Shown here: positions 23,910-33,236 of the stretch, piece by piece
How positions within the stretch are numbered: position 1 is the stretch's first letter
Layout: each line of letters begins with the position of its first letter
Source: Paractinoplanes brasiliensis
Lineage (GTDB): Bacteria > Actinomycetota > Actinomycetes > Mycobacteriales > Micromonosporaceae
DNA: 64,000 bases
Assembly: GCF_004362215.1 (NCBI RefSeq)
Contig: NZ_SNWR01000001.1
Coordinates: 6,678,001-6,742,000, forward strand
Direction: 5' to 3'
Position numbers and translations under genes: made by a program
Notes under the pieces: generated by a model
Told to the model about the DNA's origin: nothing
Database searches by the model: none
The model's input: only the letters and a program-made list of their open reading frames with translations

Positions 23910-25250
23910 TCAGGCCCCGTTGCTGATGTCGATCATGTGCTGACGCGGGACGACCTTGATCCGCTTCCGGCCGTGCGGGGCGCCGAGCCCGACCTCGTGT
24001 TCGTCGAGCCGCTTCCAGCCGTCCCACGTCGTGTAGCCGACCCCGCGCCGCTCCAGGTACGGCAGAACGTCGTCCCGGCTGGTCGCGGGCGCGCCGGCCA
24101 CGTCCTCGAGCAGGCTCGCCACGGTCTCGGAGGCGTCCTTCTTGGTGTGCCCGATCAAGCCGACCGGCCCCCGCTTGATCCAGCCGGTCGCGTACAGCCC
24201 CGGGACGTGGTTGCCGTCGAGGTCCAGCACCCGGCCCGCCTCGTGCGGAACCGTGCCGGTGACGTGATCGAACGGCAGGTCGGCGATCGGGCGGCTCAGG
24301 TAGCCGATGGCCCGGTAGACGGCCTGCACGTCCCAGTCGGTGAACTCGCCGGTGCCGCGCACGGTGCCGTCCCCGGTCAGCTCCTGCGTCTCGGTCCGCA
24401 GCGCCGTGACCCCGTTCTCGTCGCCGACGATCGCGGCCGGGGCCTGCAGGAAGTGCAGGTGCAGCCGGCGCTGGCGGTCCCGCGGATCCCGGGCGCACCA
24501 GTTCTGCAGCACGTCGACGCACATCTTCAGCGACCGCTTGGCCCGGATCGCGGCCAGGCTGCCCTCGTCGAACTCCATGCCCTCCGGGTGCACGATCACC
24601 TCGACGTTGGGCGACTCGTCGAGCTCCCGCAGCTCCATCGGCGTGAACTTGACCTGCCCCGGCCCGCGCCGCGAGAACAGGTGCACGTCGGTGACCGGAC
24701 TGGCCAGCAGCCCCCGGTACACGTTCTCGGGGATCTCCGTCTCGAGCAGCTCGTCGGCCGTCTTCGCGAGAATCCGGGCCACGTCGACGGCCACGTTCCC
24801 GGCGCCGATCACGGCCACCTTCGTCGCTGTCAAAGGCCAGTCCCGCGGTACGTCGGGGTGGCCGTCGTACCAGGACACGAAGTCGGCGCCGCCGAAGCTG
24901 CCCGGCAGGTCGATCCCCGGAATGTCCAGCTCCCGATCCTTGTCGGCCCCCGTCGCGATGATCGTGGCGTCGTAGAACGGGGCAAGTTCCTCCGGCTTGA
25001 CGTCCACGCCGTAGTCGACGTTGCCGATGAACCGGATGCGCGGGCTCTCCAGCACGTTGTGCAACGCCACGACGATCTCTTTGATCCGCGGGTGATCGGG
25101 CGCCACCCCGTAACGAATCAGCCCGTACGGCGTGGGGAGCCGGTCAAAGATGTCGACGCTCGCGCTCGGCGCGGCCTTGGTGAGGATGTCGGCCGCGTAG
25201 ATGCCGGCCGGCCCCGCGCCGACGACAGCAACCCTGAGGGGGCGATCCAT
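23910..25250 (-). CDS. fprA: ferredoxin-NADP reductase, FprA (adrenodoxin reductase type)
   Basis: The 446-residue flavoenzyme opens with LRVAVVGAGPAGIYAADIL (FAD-binding GxGxxG) and the family's RLPTPYGLIRYGVAPDHPRIK. The NADPH site KVAVIGAGNVAVDVARILAK is near residue 145, SRRGPGQVKFTPMELREL near 205, and the C-terminal GWIKRGPVGLIGHTKKDASE near 360. It moves electrons between NADPH and ferredoxins, for example to serve cytochromes P450. The length fits the FprA family. The ATG at 25250 has AAGGAAAC upstream. It appears monocistronic and converges on the GalT fusion gene across a stem-loop. Confidence 0.93.
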   Translation of the reverse strand: MDRPLRVAVVGAGPAGIYAADILTKAAPSASVDIFDRLPTPYGLIRYGVAPDHPRIKEIVVALHNVLESPRIRFIGNVDYGVDVKPEELAPFYDATIIATGADKDRELDIPGIDLPGSFGGADFVSWYDGHPDVPRDWPLTATKVAVIGAGNVAVDVARILAKTADELLETEIPENVYRGLLASPVTDVHLFSRRGPGQVKFTPMELRELDESPNVEVIVHPEGMEFDEGSLAAIRAKRSLKMCVDVLQNWCARDPRDRQRRLHLHFLQAPAAIVGDENGVTALRTETQELTGDGTVRGTGEFTDWDVQAVYRAIGYLSRPIADLPFDHVTGTVPHEAGRVLDLDGNHVPGLYATGWIKRGPVGLIGHTKKDASETVASLLEDVAGAPATSRDDVLPYLERRGVGYTTWDGWKRLDEHEVGLGAPHGRKRIKVVPRQHMIDISNGA

Positions 25251-25649
25251 GTAAGCGTTTCCTTCGGTCGTCGGGCCGGCTCTTGCGTTTTCTCCGCATT
25301 TCCCGGAGCGCCCGCAAAGCTAAAACCTCAACCAGACTTCAAGTCAACGAAGCGCCGAGCGACCTCTGTCACAGGGCACCCTAACTTGCCCCCTACCAGC
25401 CTGTTCACGCGCCCTGACACCTCGGAGGGTGTGATCGACCTCTCGCCCGCGGTCCGGGTCACCCACTCTTGACTCGACGCGGCACCGCCCTCCTGGCGTC
25501 CGCACCAACCCCGTGCCCGCCTCAGCCGCGTCTTGCCCTGCCCGCCGGCGGCGTGGACCAGCAGGGAGCCCTCCGGCGCCGGGTGCCGCGGAGCCGGCCG
25601 GTGGCCCCGCGAACCTCCATCGAGTGGCCCGGGGAGGCGGGCTGGTTAT
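25251..25649. other. intergenic region between fprA and the arsR-type gene
   Basis: Divergent promoter space for fprA and the ArsR-SulP operon. It holds no convincing ORF on either strand and no repeat that I can see apart from the operator at its right end. Confidence 0.6.
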
Positions 25650-25665
25650 TTGAAGAATTCTTCAA
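25650..25665. promoter_or_regulatory. 16-bp palindrome, probable ArsR-type operator
   Basis: TTGAAGAATTCTTCAA is a perfect inverted repeat in an AT-rich island 44 bases before the ArsR-family start. Its form (TTGAA, spacer, TTCAA) matches operators of ArsR/SmtB-type repressors. Autoregulation is inferred. Confidence 0.75.
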
Positions 25666-25709
25666 TTGATAAAGTGTGCAGGTCGTAGGAGCGCGAGGGG
25701 AGTGGCGGC

Positions 25710-26048
25710 GTGCCGATTCCGCTGTATCAGGCCAAGGCGGAGCTGTTCCGCACGCTGGGCCACCCGGTACGCATCCGGGTGCTGGAGCTGTTGCAGGACG
25801 GTCCGAAGCTGGTCCGCGACCTGCTCGCCGAGATCGACGTGGAGGCGTCCAACCTGTCGCAGCAGCTGGCCGTGCTGCGCCGGGCCGGGCTGGTCGAGTC
25901 GACCCGGGAGGGTGCGGCGACCCGATACGCGTTGAGCACGCCCGACGTGGCCGATCTGCTGGCCGCCGGCCGCCGGATCCTCGGCACGGTCCTGACCAAC
26001 GGCGGCGACCTTCTGGTGCAGCTCCAGGCCGATCGGCGCGACGGGTGA
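25710..26048 (+). CDS. ArsR-family transcriptional regulator
   Basis: This 112-residue winged-helix protein reads AELFRTLGHPVRIRVLELLQDGPKLVRDLLAEI, with the recognition helix in EASNLSQQLAVLRRAGLVESTREG and a wing at TRYALS. No Cys pair marks a metal site (there is no CVC or CxC), so it is unlikely to be a classical metal sensor. The GTG start follows GAGGGGAG. Its stop overlaps the GTG of the sulfate-permease-like gene (GTGA). ArsR-SulP pairs occur across actinobacteria; the regulator presumably represses the transporter until an unknown signal appears. Confidence 0.92.
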   Translation: MPIPLYQAKAELFRTLGHPVRIRVLELLQDGPKLVRDLLAEIDVEASNLSQQLAVLRRAGLVESTREGAATRYALSTPDVADLLAAGRRILGTVLTNGGDLLVQLQADRRDG

Positions 26049-27724
26049 CAGCGGCGACCACGACCCAAGCCGTACGGCGTGTGACCACCCTGCTGCCTCA
26101 GCGCTCCGACTGGACGGCGGTACGCCGCAACCCCACCCGGGATCTGCTGGCCGGGCTGACCGTGGCGGTGGTGGCGTTGCCGCTGGCGTTGGCGTTCGGG
26201 GTGGCTTCCGGGCTCGGCGCGCAGGCCGGGCTGGTCACGGCGGTGGTGGCCGGCGCGATCGCGGCCGTGTTCGGTGGCTCCAACCTGCAGGTGTCCGGGC
26301 CGACCGGGGCGATGACGGTGGTCCTGGTGCCGGTGATGGCGCAGTTCGGGACGACCGGCGTGCTGATGGTCGGCGTGATGGCCGGTGTGCTGCTGATCGG
26401 CCTGGCGGTCGCCCGGCTGGGCCGTTACGTGCGCTACCTGCCCGCCCCGGTCATCGAGGGCTTCACCGCCGGCATCGCCGTGGTGATCGCGTTGCAGCAG
26501 GTGCCGGCCGCGCTCGGGGTCGCCGACGCGCACGGGGAGAAGGTGTGGGCAGCAGCGGCCGACGCCGTGGGCCGTTTCGCCGGCGATCCGCACCCCGCCT
26601 CGGTCATGGTGGCGCTGGGCGTCGCCGCGGTGATGCTGCTCGGCGCCCGGTGGCGTCCCGGCCTGCCGTTCTCGCTGATCGCCGTGGCCCTCGCGACGAT
26701 CCTGGCCTCGGTCACGTCACTGGACCTGACGCCCATCGGAGCGCTGCCCGCCGGCCTCCCCGCCCCCTCGCTGGGCTTCCTCGACCTGCACGCCGTTTCC
26801 GCGCTGCTGCCCTCGGCGCTGGCCGTGGCGACCCTGGCCGCGCTGGAGAGCCTGCTGTCGGCCACCGTCGCCGACGCGATGAGCGTCAACGAGCAGCACG
26901 ACCCGGACAGGGAACTCTTCGGCCAGGGTCTGGCGAACCTGGTCGCCCCGGTGTTCGGCGGCATCCCGGCGACGGCGGCGATCGCCCGTACGGCGGTGAA
27001 CGTGCGAGCCGGCGCAGGCTCCAAGCTCGCGTCCCTCACCCACGCGGTCGCCCTCGGCGTGATCGTGCTGGCCGCCGCGCCCCTGGTGTCCCACATCCCC
27101 CTCGCGGCACTCGCCGGGGTGCTGCTGGCCACCACCGTACGCATGGTCGAGGCGAGCGCTTTGCTGGCGCTGGCCCGCTCCACACGCGGTGACGCCCTCG
27201 TCCTCGCGCTCACCTTCACTGTGACGGTGGCGTTCGACCTGGTCACCGCCGTAGTGGTGGGCCTCGGTGTCGCCGTCGTCCTGGCGCTGCGAGCCGTGGC
27301 CCGCACCGTACGGCTCGAACAGGTCCCGCTGGAATCCGGCGACCACTCCGCCGAGGAACACGAGCTGCTCGCCGAGCACATAGTCGCGTACCGGCTCGAC
27401 GGTCCTTTGTTCTTCGCCGCCGCCCACCATTTCCTGCTGGAGCTGACCGAGGTCGCCGACGTGCGGGTGGTCATCCTGCGCATGTCCCGCGTGTCCACCA
27501 TCGACGCCACCGGCGCGCAGGTCCTCGGCGACGCCATCGCCCGCCTGCAACGCCGCGGAATCACCGTGCTGCTGTCCGGCATAGCCCCCGAGCACGAGCA
27601 GATCCTGAACACCCTCGGCCTCGCGGTCCAACTCCAGCGCGACGGCCACGTCTTCCCCGACACCCCAACCGCCATCGCGTACGCCCGACACCACGTCCTG
27701 CCCACCCCACCGACGACGGCGTAG
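26045..27724 (+). CDS. SulP-family anion transporter with C-terminal STAS domain
   Basis: The 559-residue protein starts at the GTG that overlaps the arsR-type stop codon. Its membrane part has 10-12 TM helices beginning RDLLAGLTVAVVALPLALAFGVASGLG, with the SulP core VFGGSNLQVSGPTGAMTVVL. A STAS domain fills about residues 430-545 (VVILRMSRVSTIDATGAQVLGDAI), with the Ser/Thr-Asp-Ala-Thr loop in place. SulP proteins move sulfate, bicarbonate or similar anions; the substrate is not clear from sequence. The long ORF upstream of the GTG in the same frame is a shadow over the arsR-type gene. Confidence 0.92.
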   Translation: MTAATTTQAVRRVTTLLPQRSDWTAVRRNPTRDLLAGLTVAVVALPLALAFGVASGLGAQAGLVTAVVAGAIAAVFGGSNLQVSGPTGAMTVVLVPVMAQFGTTGVLMVGVMAGVLLIGLAVARLGRYVRYLPAPVIEGFTAGIAVVIALQQVPAALGVADAHGEKVWAAAADAVGRFAGDPHPASVMVALGVAAVMLLGARWRPGLPFSLIAVALATILASVTSLDLTPIGALPAGLPAPSLGFLDLHAVSALLPSALAVATLAALESLLSATVADAMSVNEQHDPDRELFGQGLANLVAPVFGGIPATAAIARTAVNVRAGAGSKLASLTHAVALGVIVLAAAPLVSHIPLAALAGVLLATTVRMVEASALLALARSTRGDALVLALTFTVTVAFDLVTAVVVGLGVAVVLALRAVARTVRLEQVPLESGDHSAEEHELLAEHIVAYRLDGPLFFAAAHHFLLELTEVADVRVVILRMSRVSTIDATGAQVLGDAIARLQRRGITVLLSGIAPEHEQILNTLGLAVQLQRDGHVFPDTPTAIAYARHHVLPTPPTTA

Positions 27725-27810
27725 GCGCCCGCTTCGCCGACGTGCCCGGCATCGGGGACGCCGCTTCCGGGTGGTGCGACCAGAGCGTCTGGCGGGTGTG
27801 GCTGTCTGCG

Positions 27811-27837
27811 GCGGGAGCGCCACCCGGGCGCTCCCGC
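27811..27837. terminator. perfect stem-loop between SulP and the small peptide gene
   Basis: GCGGGAGCGC and its complement form a perfect 10-bp stem with a 7-base loop. It sits 10 bases beyond the stop of the minus-strand small peptide gene and 86 bases beyond the SulP stop, and may serve both. Confidence 0.8.
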
Positions 27838-27847
27838 ACAGGGCCAC

Positions 27848-27958
27848 TCAGTTGGACCAGGTGTAGCCGGCCATGGCCGCGCCCGGACTGGCCAGGAGGG
27901 CCGCGACGGTGGCGAGCAGGAAGGCCGTAATGGTCAGGACCACGGTTCGCAGACGCAC
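27848..27958 (-). CDS. 36-residue exported peptide
   Basis: GTG at 27958 with GAGGAG 5 bases upstream, TGA at 27848, and a perfect terminator hairpin right behind. The peptide starts MRLRTVVLTITAFL, continues as one hydrophobic helix to about residue 25, then GAAMAGYTWSN. It has the shape of a signal peptide whose cleavage after AMA would release only GYTWSN. It could be a secreted signal, a membrane-active peptide, or a small TM protein. No family is recognised. The strong ribosome site and terminator are why I accept it. Confidence 0.55.
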   Translation of the reverse strand: MRLRTVVLTITAFLLATVAALLASPGAAMAGYTWSN

Positions 27959-28129
27959 AGTGGACTCCTCACGTTGAGGTGATCGTGCCTGTAGGGGCCG
28001 ACGTTACCGAACCGCTCGCGACACAGGCGTCCCTTCCCGCTGTCTGGGCTGCACTGTCTCGGCGGGTACGCAGACTCGGGTGCCGCGCCCCGGCGATGCC
28101 ATTCGTGCGGCTGGCAAAATCGTGGCCAC

Positions 28130-28246
28130 GTGAGTGGTCCTGAACTGGTCCTGGTGCTGCGTTACCGCAAGGCAGTGACGTACGGCTTCCACGTGATGTT
28201 GGGCGCGCTCGGCCGGGACAAGACCGCGACCCGGTACGAGGTGCGC
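28130..28246 (+). pseudogene. 5' fragment of a B12-binding radical SAM gene, copy 1
   Basis: From the GTG at 28130, 39 codons match the start of the fragment at 39525: MSG-LVLVLRYRKAVTYGFHV, then GAL and TATRYEVR. The nucleotide match begins a few bases upstream at CTGGCAAAATCG and stops at GAGGTGCGC, after which the frame runs antisense through the next gene. The copies differ at many third positions, so they are not a very recent duplicate. Confidence 0.75.
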
Positions 28247-28261
28247 CGAGCAGCGACCGCC

Positions 28262-29026
28262 TCAGCCGGGCTGGGCGATCAGGTAGAGGGTCGAGGGAAC
28301 GGCGAGGGCCAGTCCTATCACGGTCAACCAGAGGGCCGCGAGCCGGCCGGTGCGGACAGCGTCGCGGCGGTCGGCGATGATCGCGGCCCGCGAGTCGGTG
28401 GTGAAGACGGTCAGGCCGGTCCGGTTGGGCAGCAGACCCCGGTTGGTGACCCGGCCCATGGCAAAGACCGGTAGCCCGCGGGGCACCCGGGTCTCGGTGA
28501 GGTGCAGTCGTTCGGACTTGCGGAGGCCGGCGATCACGGAGGCCGGGACGATCGGAGGCAACGGAACCGGATCGGCACGGTCGTAGGACACGTCGGTGAC
28601 CTGGTAAACGGATGCTCCACTCATGAACGGGTCGTTGACCGTGTCCCGCGGTGTCACCAGCCGCGGGTGGACCGGAATGCGCCGATTCTTGTCAGCGAGA
28701 GCGGGCCAGGCCGGCGACTCGGCCTTCAGGATCACCTCGGGTTCGTGGTCGTCGCTGGTGACGAACGAACTGATCCGCATCTTGAACAGGGTCACCCGGT
28801 ACCAGGTGCAGTCCTCGCCGGTCACCGGGCCGATCTGGCGGCCGGCCTCGCTGTACTCGGTGGTTCCCTCGATGGCGACCCGGCCGCGGGTGCCCACCGG
28901 TGACGGTCGCAGGCGGTGCAGGATCCACAGGGCACGCAGGTCGGCGATGATCAGCAGCAGGAAGATCCCGGCCCCGGCCACCAGAAGAAAGCCGAAGCAG
29001 AACGCCACGGTCGCCACGGTCGTCAC
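28262..29026 (-). CDS. two-TM membrane protein, GIDE/MULAN-like (tentative)
   Basis: The 254-residue protein, starting at the GTG at 29026, has an N-terminal TM (FGFLLVAGAGIFLLLII), a soluble middle and a C-terminal TM (ALWLTVIGLALAVPSTLYLIA). The middle contains EGTTEYSEAGRQIGPVTGEDCTWYRVTLF and, near residue 185, LHLTETRVPRGLPVFAMGRV. These resemble the GIDE domain found in prokaryotic relatives of the MULAN E3 ligase, where the order is small TM, beta domain, TM; no RING finger is present. This is recognition from pattern only. The true start is unsure because the ribosome site is weak. It is divergent from the histidine kinase gene. Confidence 0.6.
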   Translation of the reverse strand: MTTVATVAFCFGFLLVAGAGIFLLLIIADLRALWILHRLRPSPVGTRGRVAIEGTTEYSEAGRQIGPVTGEDCTWYRVTLFKMRISSFVTSDDHEPEVILKAESPAWPALADKNRRIPVHPRLVTPRDTVNDPFMSGASVYQVTDVSYDRADPVPLPPIVPASVIAGLRKSERLHLTETRVPRGLPVFAMGRVTNRGLLPNRTGLTVFTTDSRAAIIADRRDAVRTGRLAALWLTVIGLALAVPSTLYLIAQPG

Positions 29027-29143
29027 GCCGTCACCATAGAAGGGCCTTGCGAACGTCGATATCGTCCGAGACGGCGATCCGGTTGGCAGGGTTCTCTGGC
29101 GGTCGGCGGGGTGGAGGCCGATACTTGCGGGCCGGGAGGCGAC

Positions 29144-30316
29144 ATGTCGTTGACGGAGGGGGCGGTCTCCGCCTGGACGCGGGCGGGACGGTGCCTGATG
29201 GCGCAACCGGTCGCCGTCAACGCGGCTGTCGCGGTGCTGTGCTACCTGGCCACGATCGCCGTCCCGGCCCGGGCGGCCGTGCCGTGCGGGTGGCCGGTGT
29301 TCGTGGCCGCCGCGTTCGCGTCGCTGCCGCTGGTGGTCCGCCACCGGTATCCGATCGCAGTCGCGGCCGTGGTCGGCGCCGGCACCGTCGGTCTGGCCGC
29401 GGCCGGTGTCCTGATGGCGATCCCCTTGCCGTACGGGCAGGTCGTGGCCACCTACACCATCGCGTCGCTGGCAGCATCTCCGTGGCGGCAGCTGAGCGTC
29501 GGGGCAACCGCGGCCGGTACGGTGATCGTCGTATTCGCCGTCCTCGGGAGGGGACCAGGCTCCCTCGCCATGGCCGCGCTGCCGCTGGCCGTGGCGTATG
29601 CGCTGGGCACTGGAGCGCGGGCGCGGCGTGACCGGGTCGCGATGCTCGACGAACGTGCGCGGCGTCTCGCCCACGCAGAGGAGACCGCCGCGGCCCGGGA
29701 ACGGGAACGCATCGCCCGTGAGGTCCACGACATCGTGGCCCATTCGGTGAGCCTCATGGTGGTGCAGGCGGAGGCCGGCCTGGTGGTTTCGACCGCAGCC
29801 GGCCCGGCGGCGCGGCGGTTCGACGTCATCTCGACCACCGGGCGTGAGGCAGTGGCTCAGCTCGACCGGGTGCTTGGGGTGCTACGCGGCGACGCTGCCG
29901 CCCGGCATCCGCAGCCGGGGCTGGACGGACTGGAGGAGCTGATGCGGCGTGCCCGCCTCGCCGGTCTGCGCGCCGAGTTGTCATGCCGTGGCAGGCCCAG
30001 GCCCGTGCCGACCGACCTGGCGACCACCGCCTACCGGCTGGTGCAGGAGGCGGTCACCAACACGATCAGACATGCGGGCGCCCACGAGCTGCGTGTTCTC
30101 GTGCACTGGTGTGACGACATGCTCCGCATCGAGGTCACCGACGACGGCAAAGGTACGGCAGCGGACGGCCCCCTTCCCGGCCACGGGCTCGTGGGCATGC
30201 GCGAGCGGGTCCGCGCCTTCGACGGCGAGTTGCGCGCCGGACGGGGGGAGGGTGGCGCGGGCTTCCGTGTCACCGCGTCCCTCGCACTGCCCCGACCGGG
30301 CGTACGCCATGACTGA
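29144..30316 (+). CDS. NarL-type sensor histidine kinase
   Basis: The 390-residue protein has about five N-terminal TM helices with very short outer loops, a HisKA_3 dimerisation helix (ERERIAREVHDIVAHSVSLMVVQ, phosphoacceptor His195) and an HATPase_c domain with the N box EAVTNTIRHAGA and G box PGHGLVGMRERV. GGGAGG lies 4 bases before the ATG. The small extracellular part suggests sensing within or near the membrane. Its stop overlaps the start of the response regulator by 8 bases, so the two are translated together. An MMPL exporter follows, hinting at a cell-envelope or drug stress response. Confidence 0.92.
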   Translation: MSLTEGAVSAWTRAGRCLMAQPVAVNAAVAVLCYLATIAVPARAAVPCGWPVFVAAAFASLPLVVRHRYPIAVAAVVGAGTVGLAAAGVLMAIPLPYGQVVATYTIASLAASPWRQLSVGATAAGTVIVVFAVLGRGPGSLAMAALPLAVAYALGTGARARRDRVAMLDERARRLAHAEETAAARERERIAREVHDIVAHSVSLMVVQAEAGLVVSTAAGPAARRFDVISTTGREAVAQLDRVLGVLRGDAAARHPQPGLDGLEELMRRARLAGLRAELSCRGRPRPVPTDLATTAYRLVQEAVTNTIRHAGAHELRVLVHWCDDMLRIEVTDDGKGTAADGPLPGHGLVGMRERVRAFDGELRAGRGEGGAGFRVTASLALPRPGVRHD

Positions 30317-30980
30317 GCAGATCCGCGTCCTCATCGTCGACGACCAGGATCTGGTACGCGAGGGGCTCACGCTGATCCTGAGCGGCCCGCCGGACATCGC
30401 CGTCGTCGGCACCGCGGCCGACGGCGACGAGGCGGTGGCCGCCGCGCTGGAGCTACGGCCCGACGTGGTCCTGATGGACGTGCGGATGCCCGGTATGGAC
30501 GGCGTCGCGGCCACCGCATCGATCTGTGCCCGTACATCGGCGCGCGTGCTCATGCTCACCACGTACGACTTGGACGAGCACGTCTACGCCGCGCTGCGGG
30601 CGGGTGCCACCGGTTTCCTGCTCAAGACCGTGCGCGGACCCGACCTGGTCGCCGGGGTCCGGACGGTCGCAGCCGGTGACGGGTTACTCGCCCCCTCGGT
30701 CACCCGCCGCCTGATCGCCGACATCGCTGTTCGCCCGGCCCCGCCCAGCGCGGGAGAGGTGGCCTGCTTGACCGCCCGGGAGACCGACATGCTGCGCGCC
30801 GTGGCGCGGGGCCTGTCGAATGCCGAGATCGCCGCCGAGCTCCACATCACCGAGAACACGGTCAAGACCCACATCAGCAACGTCCTGGCCAAGCTCGGCC
30901 TCCGGGACCGGGTGCAGGCGGTCGTCCTCGCGTACGAGACCGGCCTGGTCGTCAGCGGACGGCCTCACCCGGCCGGGTGA
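30309..30980 (+). CDS. NarL/LuxR-type response regulator
   Basis: The 223-residue protein has a receiver domain (VLIVDDQDLVREGL, phosphoacceptor Asp57 in VVLMDVRMPG, Lys in FLLKTV) and a C-terminal LuxR helix-turn-helix (LTARETDMLRAVARGLSNAEIAAELHITENTVKTHISNVL). It is the cognate partner of the overlapping histidine kinase gene. The MMPL gene begins 58 bases downstream and is its most likely target, though no binding site was identified. Confidence 0.94.
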   Translation: MTEQIRVLIVDDQDLVREGLTLILSGPPDIAVVGTAADGDEAVAAALELRPDVVLMDVRMPGMDGVAATASICARTSARVLMLTTYDLDEHVYAALRAGATGFLLKTVRGPDLVAGVRTVAAGDGLLAPSVTRRLIADIAVRPAPPSAGEVACLTARETDMLRAVARGLSNAEIAAELHITENTVKTHISNVLAKLGLRDRVQAVVLAYETGLVVSGRPHPAG

Positions 30981-31038
30981 GGCGCACTCATTCTCACGAG
31001 TGTTACCTCGGAGGGCAGCCTGGCCGAGCATCGACCGC

Positions 31039-33066
31039 ATGCGTTTCTCCGCCGGCCGGTTGTCGATCCGGCATCCTGTCGCGACGATCCTGGTGTGGCT
31101 GGTCGTGGTCATCGCCTCGCTGGCCGGCGGAATCGGGGTGTTCGGCCGGCTGGACGTGAGCGTGGGCCGCGTACCGGGCAGCGAGTCGGACCGGGCCGAC
31201 GAGTTGATCACCCGCATGGCGCCGAAACCGGTGACGCTGACCGCTGTCCTGAGCGCCCGGCCGGCGGCCGGCCCCATCGATCGCGAGGAGGTCGGCGCGA
31301 CCGTCACCGACCTCCGTGTCACGCCCGGCGTCACGGGGGTGACCGGACCGCGGCCCGGCCTCGGCGGGGAGACCTTGCTGATCCTGATCCACCTCGAACC
31401 GGGCGACGAGATGCGGAGGACCGCCGACGCCGTGGCCGGGCGAATGCACGGCGTCCGCAGCGCGACGGTAGCCGTGGCGGGCGGCCCGCTGACCAACCAC
31501 GAATTCAGCGTCCAGGCACAGTCCGACACGCAACGCGCCGAGATGCTCACCACCCCGGTCGTCCTGCTGTTCCTGCTCCTGATCTTCGGTGGATTGATCG
31601 CGGCCGGACTGCCGCTGATCGTTGCCTTCGCGGGGGTCGGCGGCACCTTCGGACTGCTGTCTGCGTACAGCCTGGTCGGCGGGGTTTCGGTGTACGCCAT
31701 CCAGGTGGCGACGATGCTTTCGGTCGGCCTGGCCATCGACTACGGCCTCCTCACGGTCACCCGGTTCCGCGAGGAGCGCGCGATCGATCCCGAGGTGCCC
31801 GCCGCAGTGGCCCGCACCGTAGCCACGGCCGGCCGAACCGTGATCTTCTCCGGTCTGACCGTCGCCGCTGTCCTCGCCGGGCTGACGGTCTTCCCAGACC
31901 CCTTTCTGCGGTCCATGGGCCTGGCCGGGGTCGGCGTGGTACTGGTCGTCGCGAGCGCGGCCACGACACTGCTCCCGGCGTTGCTGACCCTGTTCGGACA
32001 CCGCATCGGGCCGGCTCGGCCACCGGCTCGCCGGGGGATCTTCGCCCGTATCGCCCGTGCCGTGCAGCGCCGGCCCGTCCCGACGGCGCTCGTGGCGGCT
32101 CTCGTCATGGCCGTGATCGCCCTGCCGGTGTTCGGACTGCGGCTTGCGCAACTCGACCCGCGGCTCCTGCCCGAGGGGAGCCAGAGCCGCGAAGTCCACG
32201 ACGTGATCGTCCGGGACTTTCCCGACCTGAACCGGCCAGCCCCTGTTGTCGTCGCGGCCGTCGCGCCCACAGACAGCCCGGAACTCGCCGGGGTGCGCCG
32301 GCGTATGGCGGCCCTCCCGCACGTCACCGACGTCCAGACGGTAGGTTCCGGTGCGCTGACTGTGTTCTCCGCCGACCTCGACGTGCCGGCGTCGAGCGAG
32401 GCCGCCCGTGGGGTCGTGAAGGCGATCCGCGCCATGCCGGCGTCGCCCCGGCTCCTGGTCACCGGCGACACCGCCCAACTCGTCGACTACCAAGCGGCGA
32501 TCATCAGCCGTCTGCCGTGGGCTGTGGGCGTCATCGCACTCGCGACGCTCGTGCTGCTGTTCATGTTCACCAGGTCGGTGCTGCTGCCGGTCAAGGCGGT
32601 GGCGACGAATCTGCTGAGCATCGGCGCCGCTCTGGGCGGGGTGGTGTGGGTGTTCCAGCAGGGCCACCTCGCCGGCTGGTTCGGGACGAGCGGCCTGGGC
32701 GCCGTTCATCTCAGCGTGCCGGTGCTGGTCGGCGCGACCGCGTTCGGCCTGTCGGTGGATTATGAGGTGTTCCTGCTGTCCCGCATCCGCGAACACTGGC
32801 TCACCACCGGGGACAACGAACGAGCGGTCGCCATCGGGCTGCAGACGACCGGCCGGGTCATAACCTCCGCGGCCCTGCTCATGGGCGTGGTGTTCGCCGG
32901 ATTCCTGACCGCGGGCTTTGTCCCGGTCAAGGCAATCGGTCTCGGGCTGCTGCTGGCCGTCGTCCTCGACGCGACCGTGGTGCGGCTGTTCCTCGTACCG
33001 GCGACGATGACCCTGGTCGGACGATACAACTGGTGGGCGCCGCCGGCTGCGAGGCGGCTTCGCTGA
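31039..33066 (+). CDS. MMPL-family transporter beside the two-component system
   Basis: The 675-residue protein has the duplicated MMPL fold. The first TM is HPVATILVWLVVVIASLAGGIG; the motifs are GLAIDYGLLTVTRFREER and GLSVDYEVFLLSRIREHW. It is shorter than the two other MMPL proteins in the window and diverges from them. The ATG at 31039 lacks a well-placed Shine-Dalgarno: GGAGG lies about 25 bases upstream, so a different start is possible. Its place after the kinase and regulator genes suggests induced export in response to the sensed stress. Confidence 0.88.
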   Translation: MRFSAGRLSIRHPVATILVWLVVVIASLAGGIGVFGRLDVSVGRVPGSESDRADELITRMAPKPVTLTAVLSARPAAGPIDREEVGATVTDLRVTPGVTGVTGPRPGLGGETLLILIHLEPGDEMRRTADAVAGRMHGVRSATVAVAGGPLTNHEFSVQAQSDTQRAEMLTTPVVLLFLLLIFGGLIAAGLPLIVAFAGVGGTFGLLSAYSLVGGVSVYAIQVATMLSVGLAIDYGLLTVTRFREERAIDPEVPAAVARTVATAGRTVIFSGLTVAAVLAGLTVFPDPFLRSMGLAGVGVVLVVASAATTLLPALLTLFGHRIGPARPPARRGIFARIARAVQRRPVPTALVAALVMAVIALPVFGLRLAQLDPRLLPEGSQSREVHDVIVRDFPDLNRPAPVVVAAVAPTDSPELAGVRRRMAALPHVTDVQTVGSGALTVFSADLDVPASSEAARGVVKAIRAMPASPRLLVTGDTAQLVDYQAAIISRLPWAVGVIALATLVLLFMFTRSVLLPVKAVATNLLSIGAALGGVVWVFQQGHLAGWFGTSGLGAVHLSVPVLVGATAFGLSVDYEVFLLSRIREHWLTTGDNERAVAIGLQTTGRVITSAALLMGVVFAGFLTAGFVPVKAIGLGLLLAVVLDATVVRLFLVPATMTLVGRYNWWAPPAARRLR

Positions 33067-33236
33067 CGGCGGAACAGTCTCCGTGTCCAACCGTGTCCAA
33101 CATCGCGGATCGGAGCTGGACCACGGCCCGACAATGGAGGTCTCCCCTTCGGCTTTCACCACGGCCGGTCGCGGCGACCGTACTGCAAGGTGCCGTTGTG
33201 GTGGCCGATCACCGTCTGCAATGGAGAGACACCACG

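Noticed and set aside
28247..28474. Continuation of the first radical SAM fragment to codon 114
   Set aside because: After codon 39 it no longer matches the second copy and simply runs antisense through the end of the GIDE-like gene.
33060..33115. Duplicate CCGTGTCCAA after the third MMPL gene as an operator
   Set aside because: Two 10-base copies side by side are within chance in this sequence and have no symmetry or promoter context.
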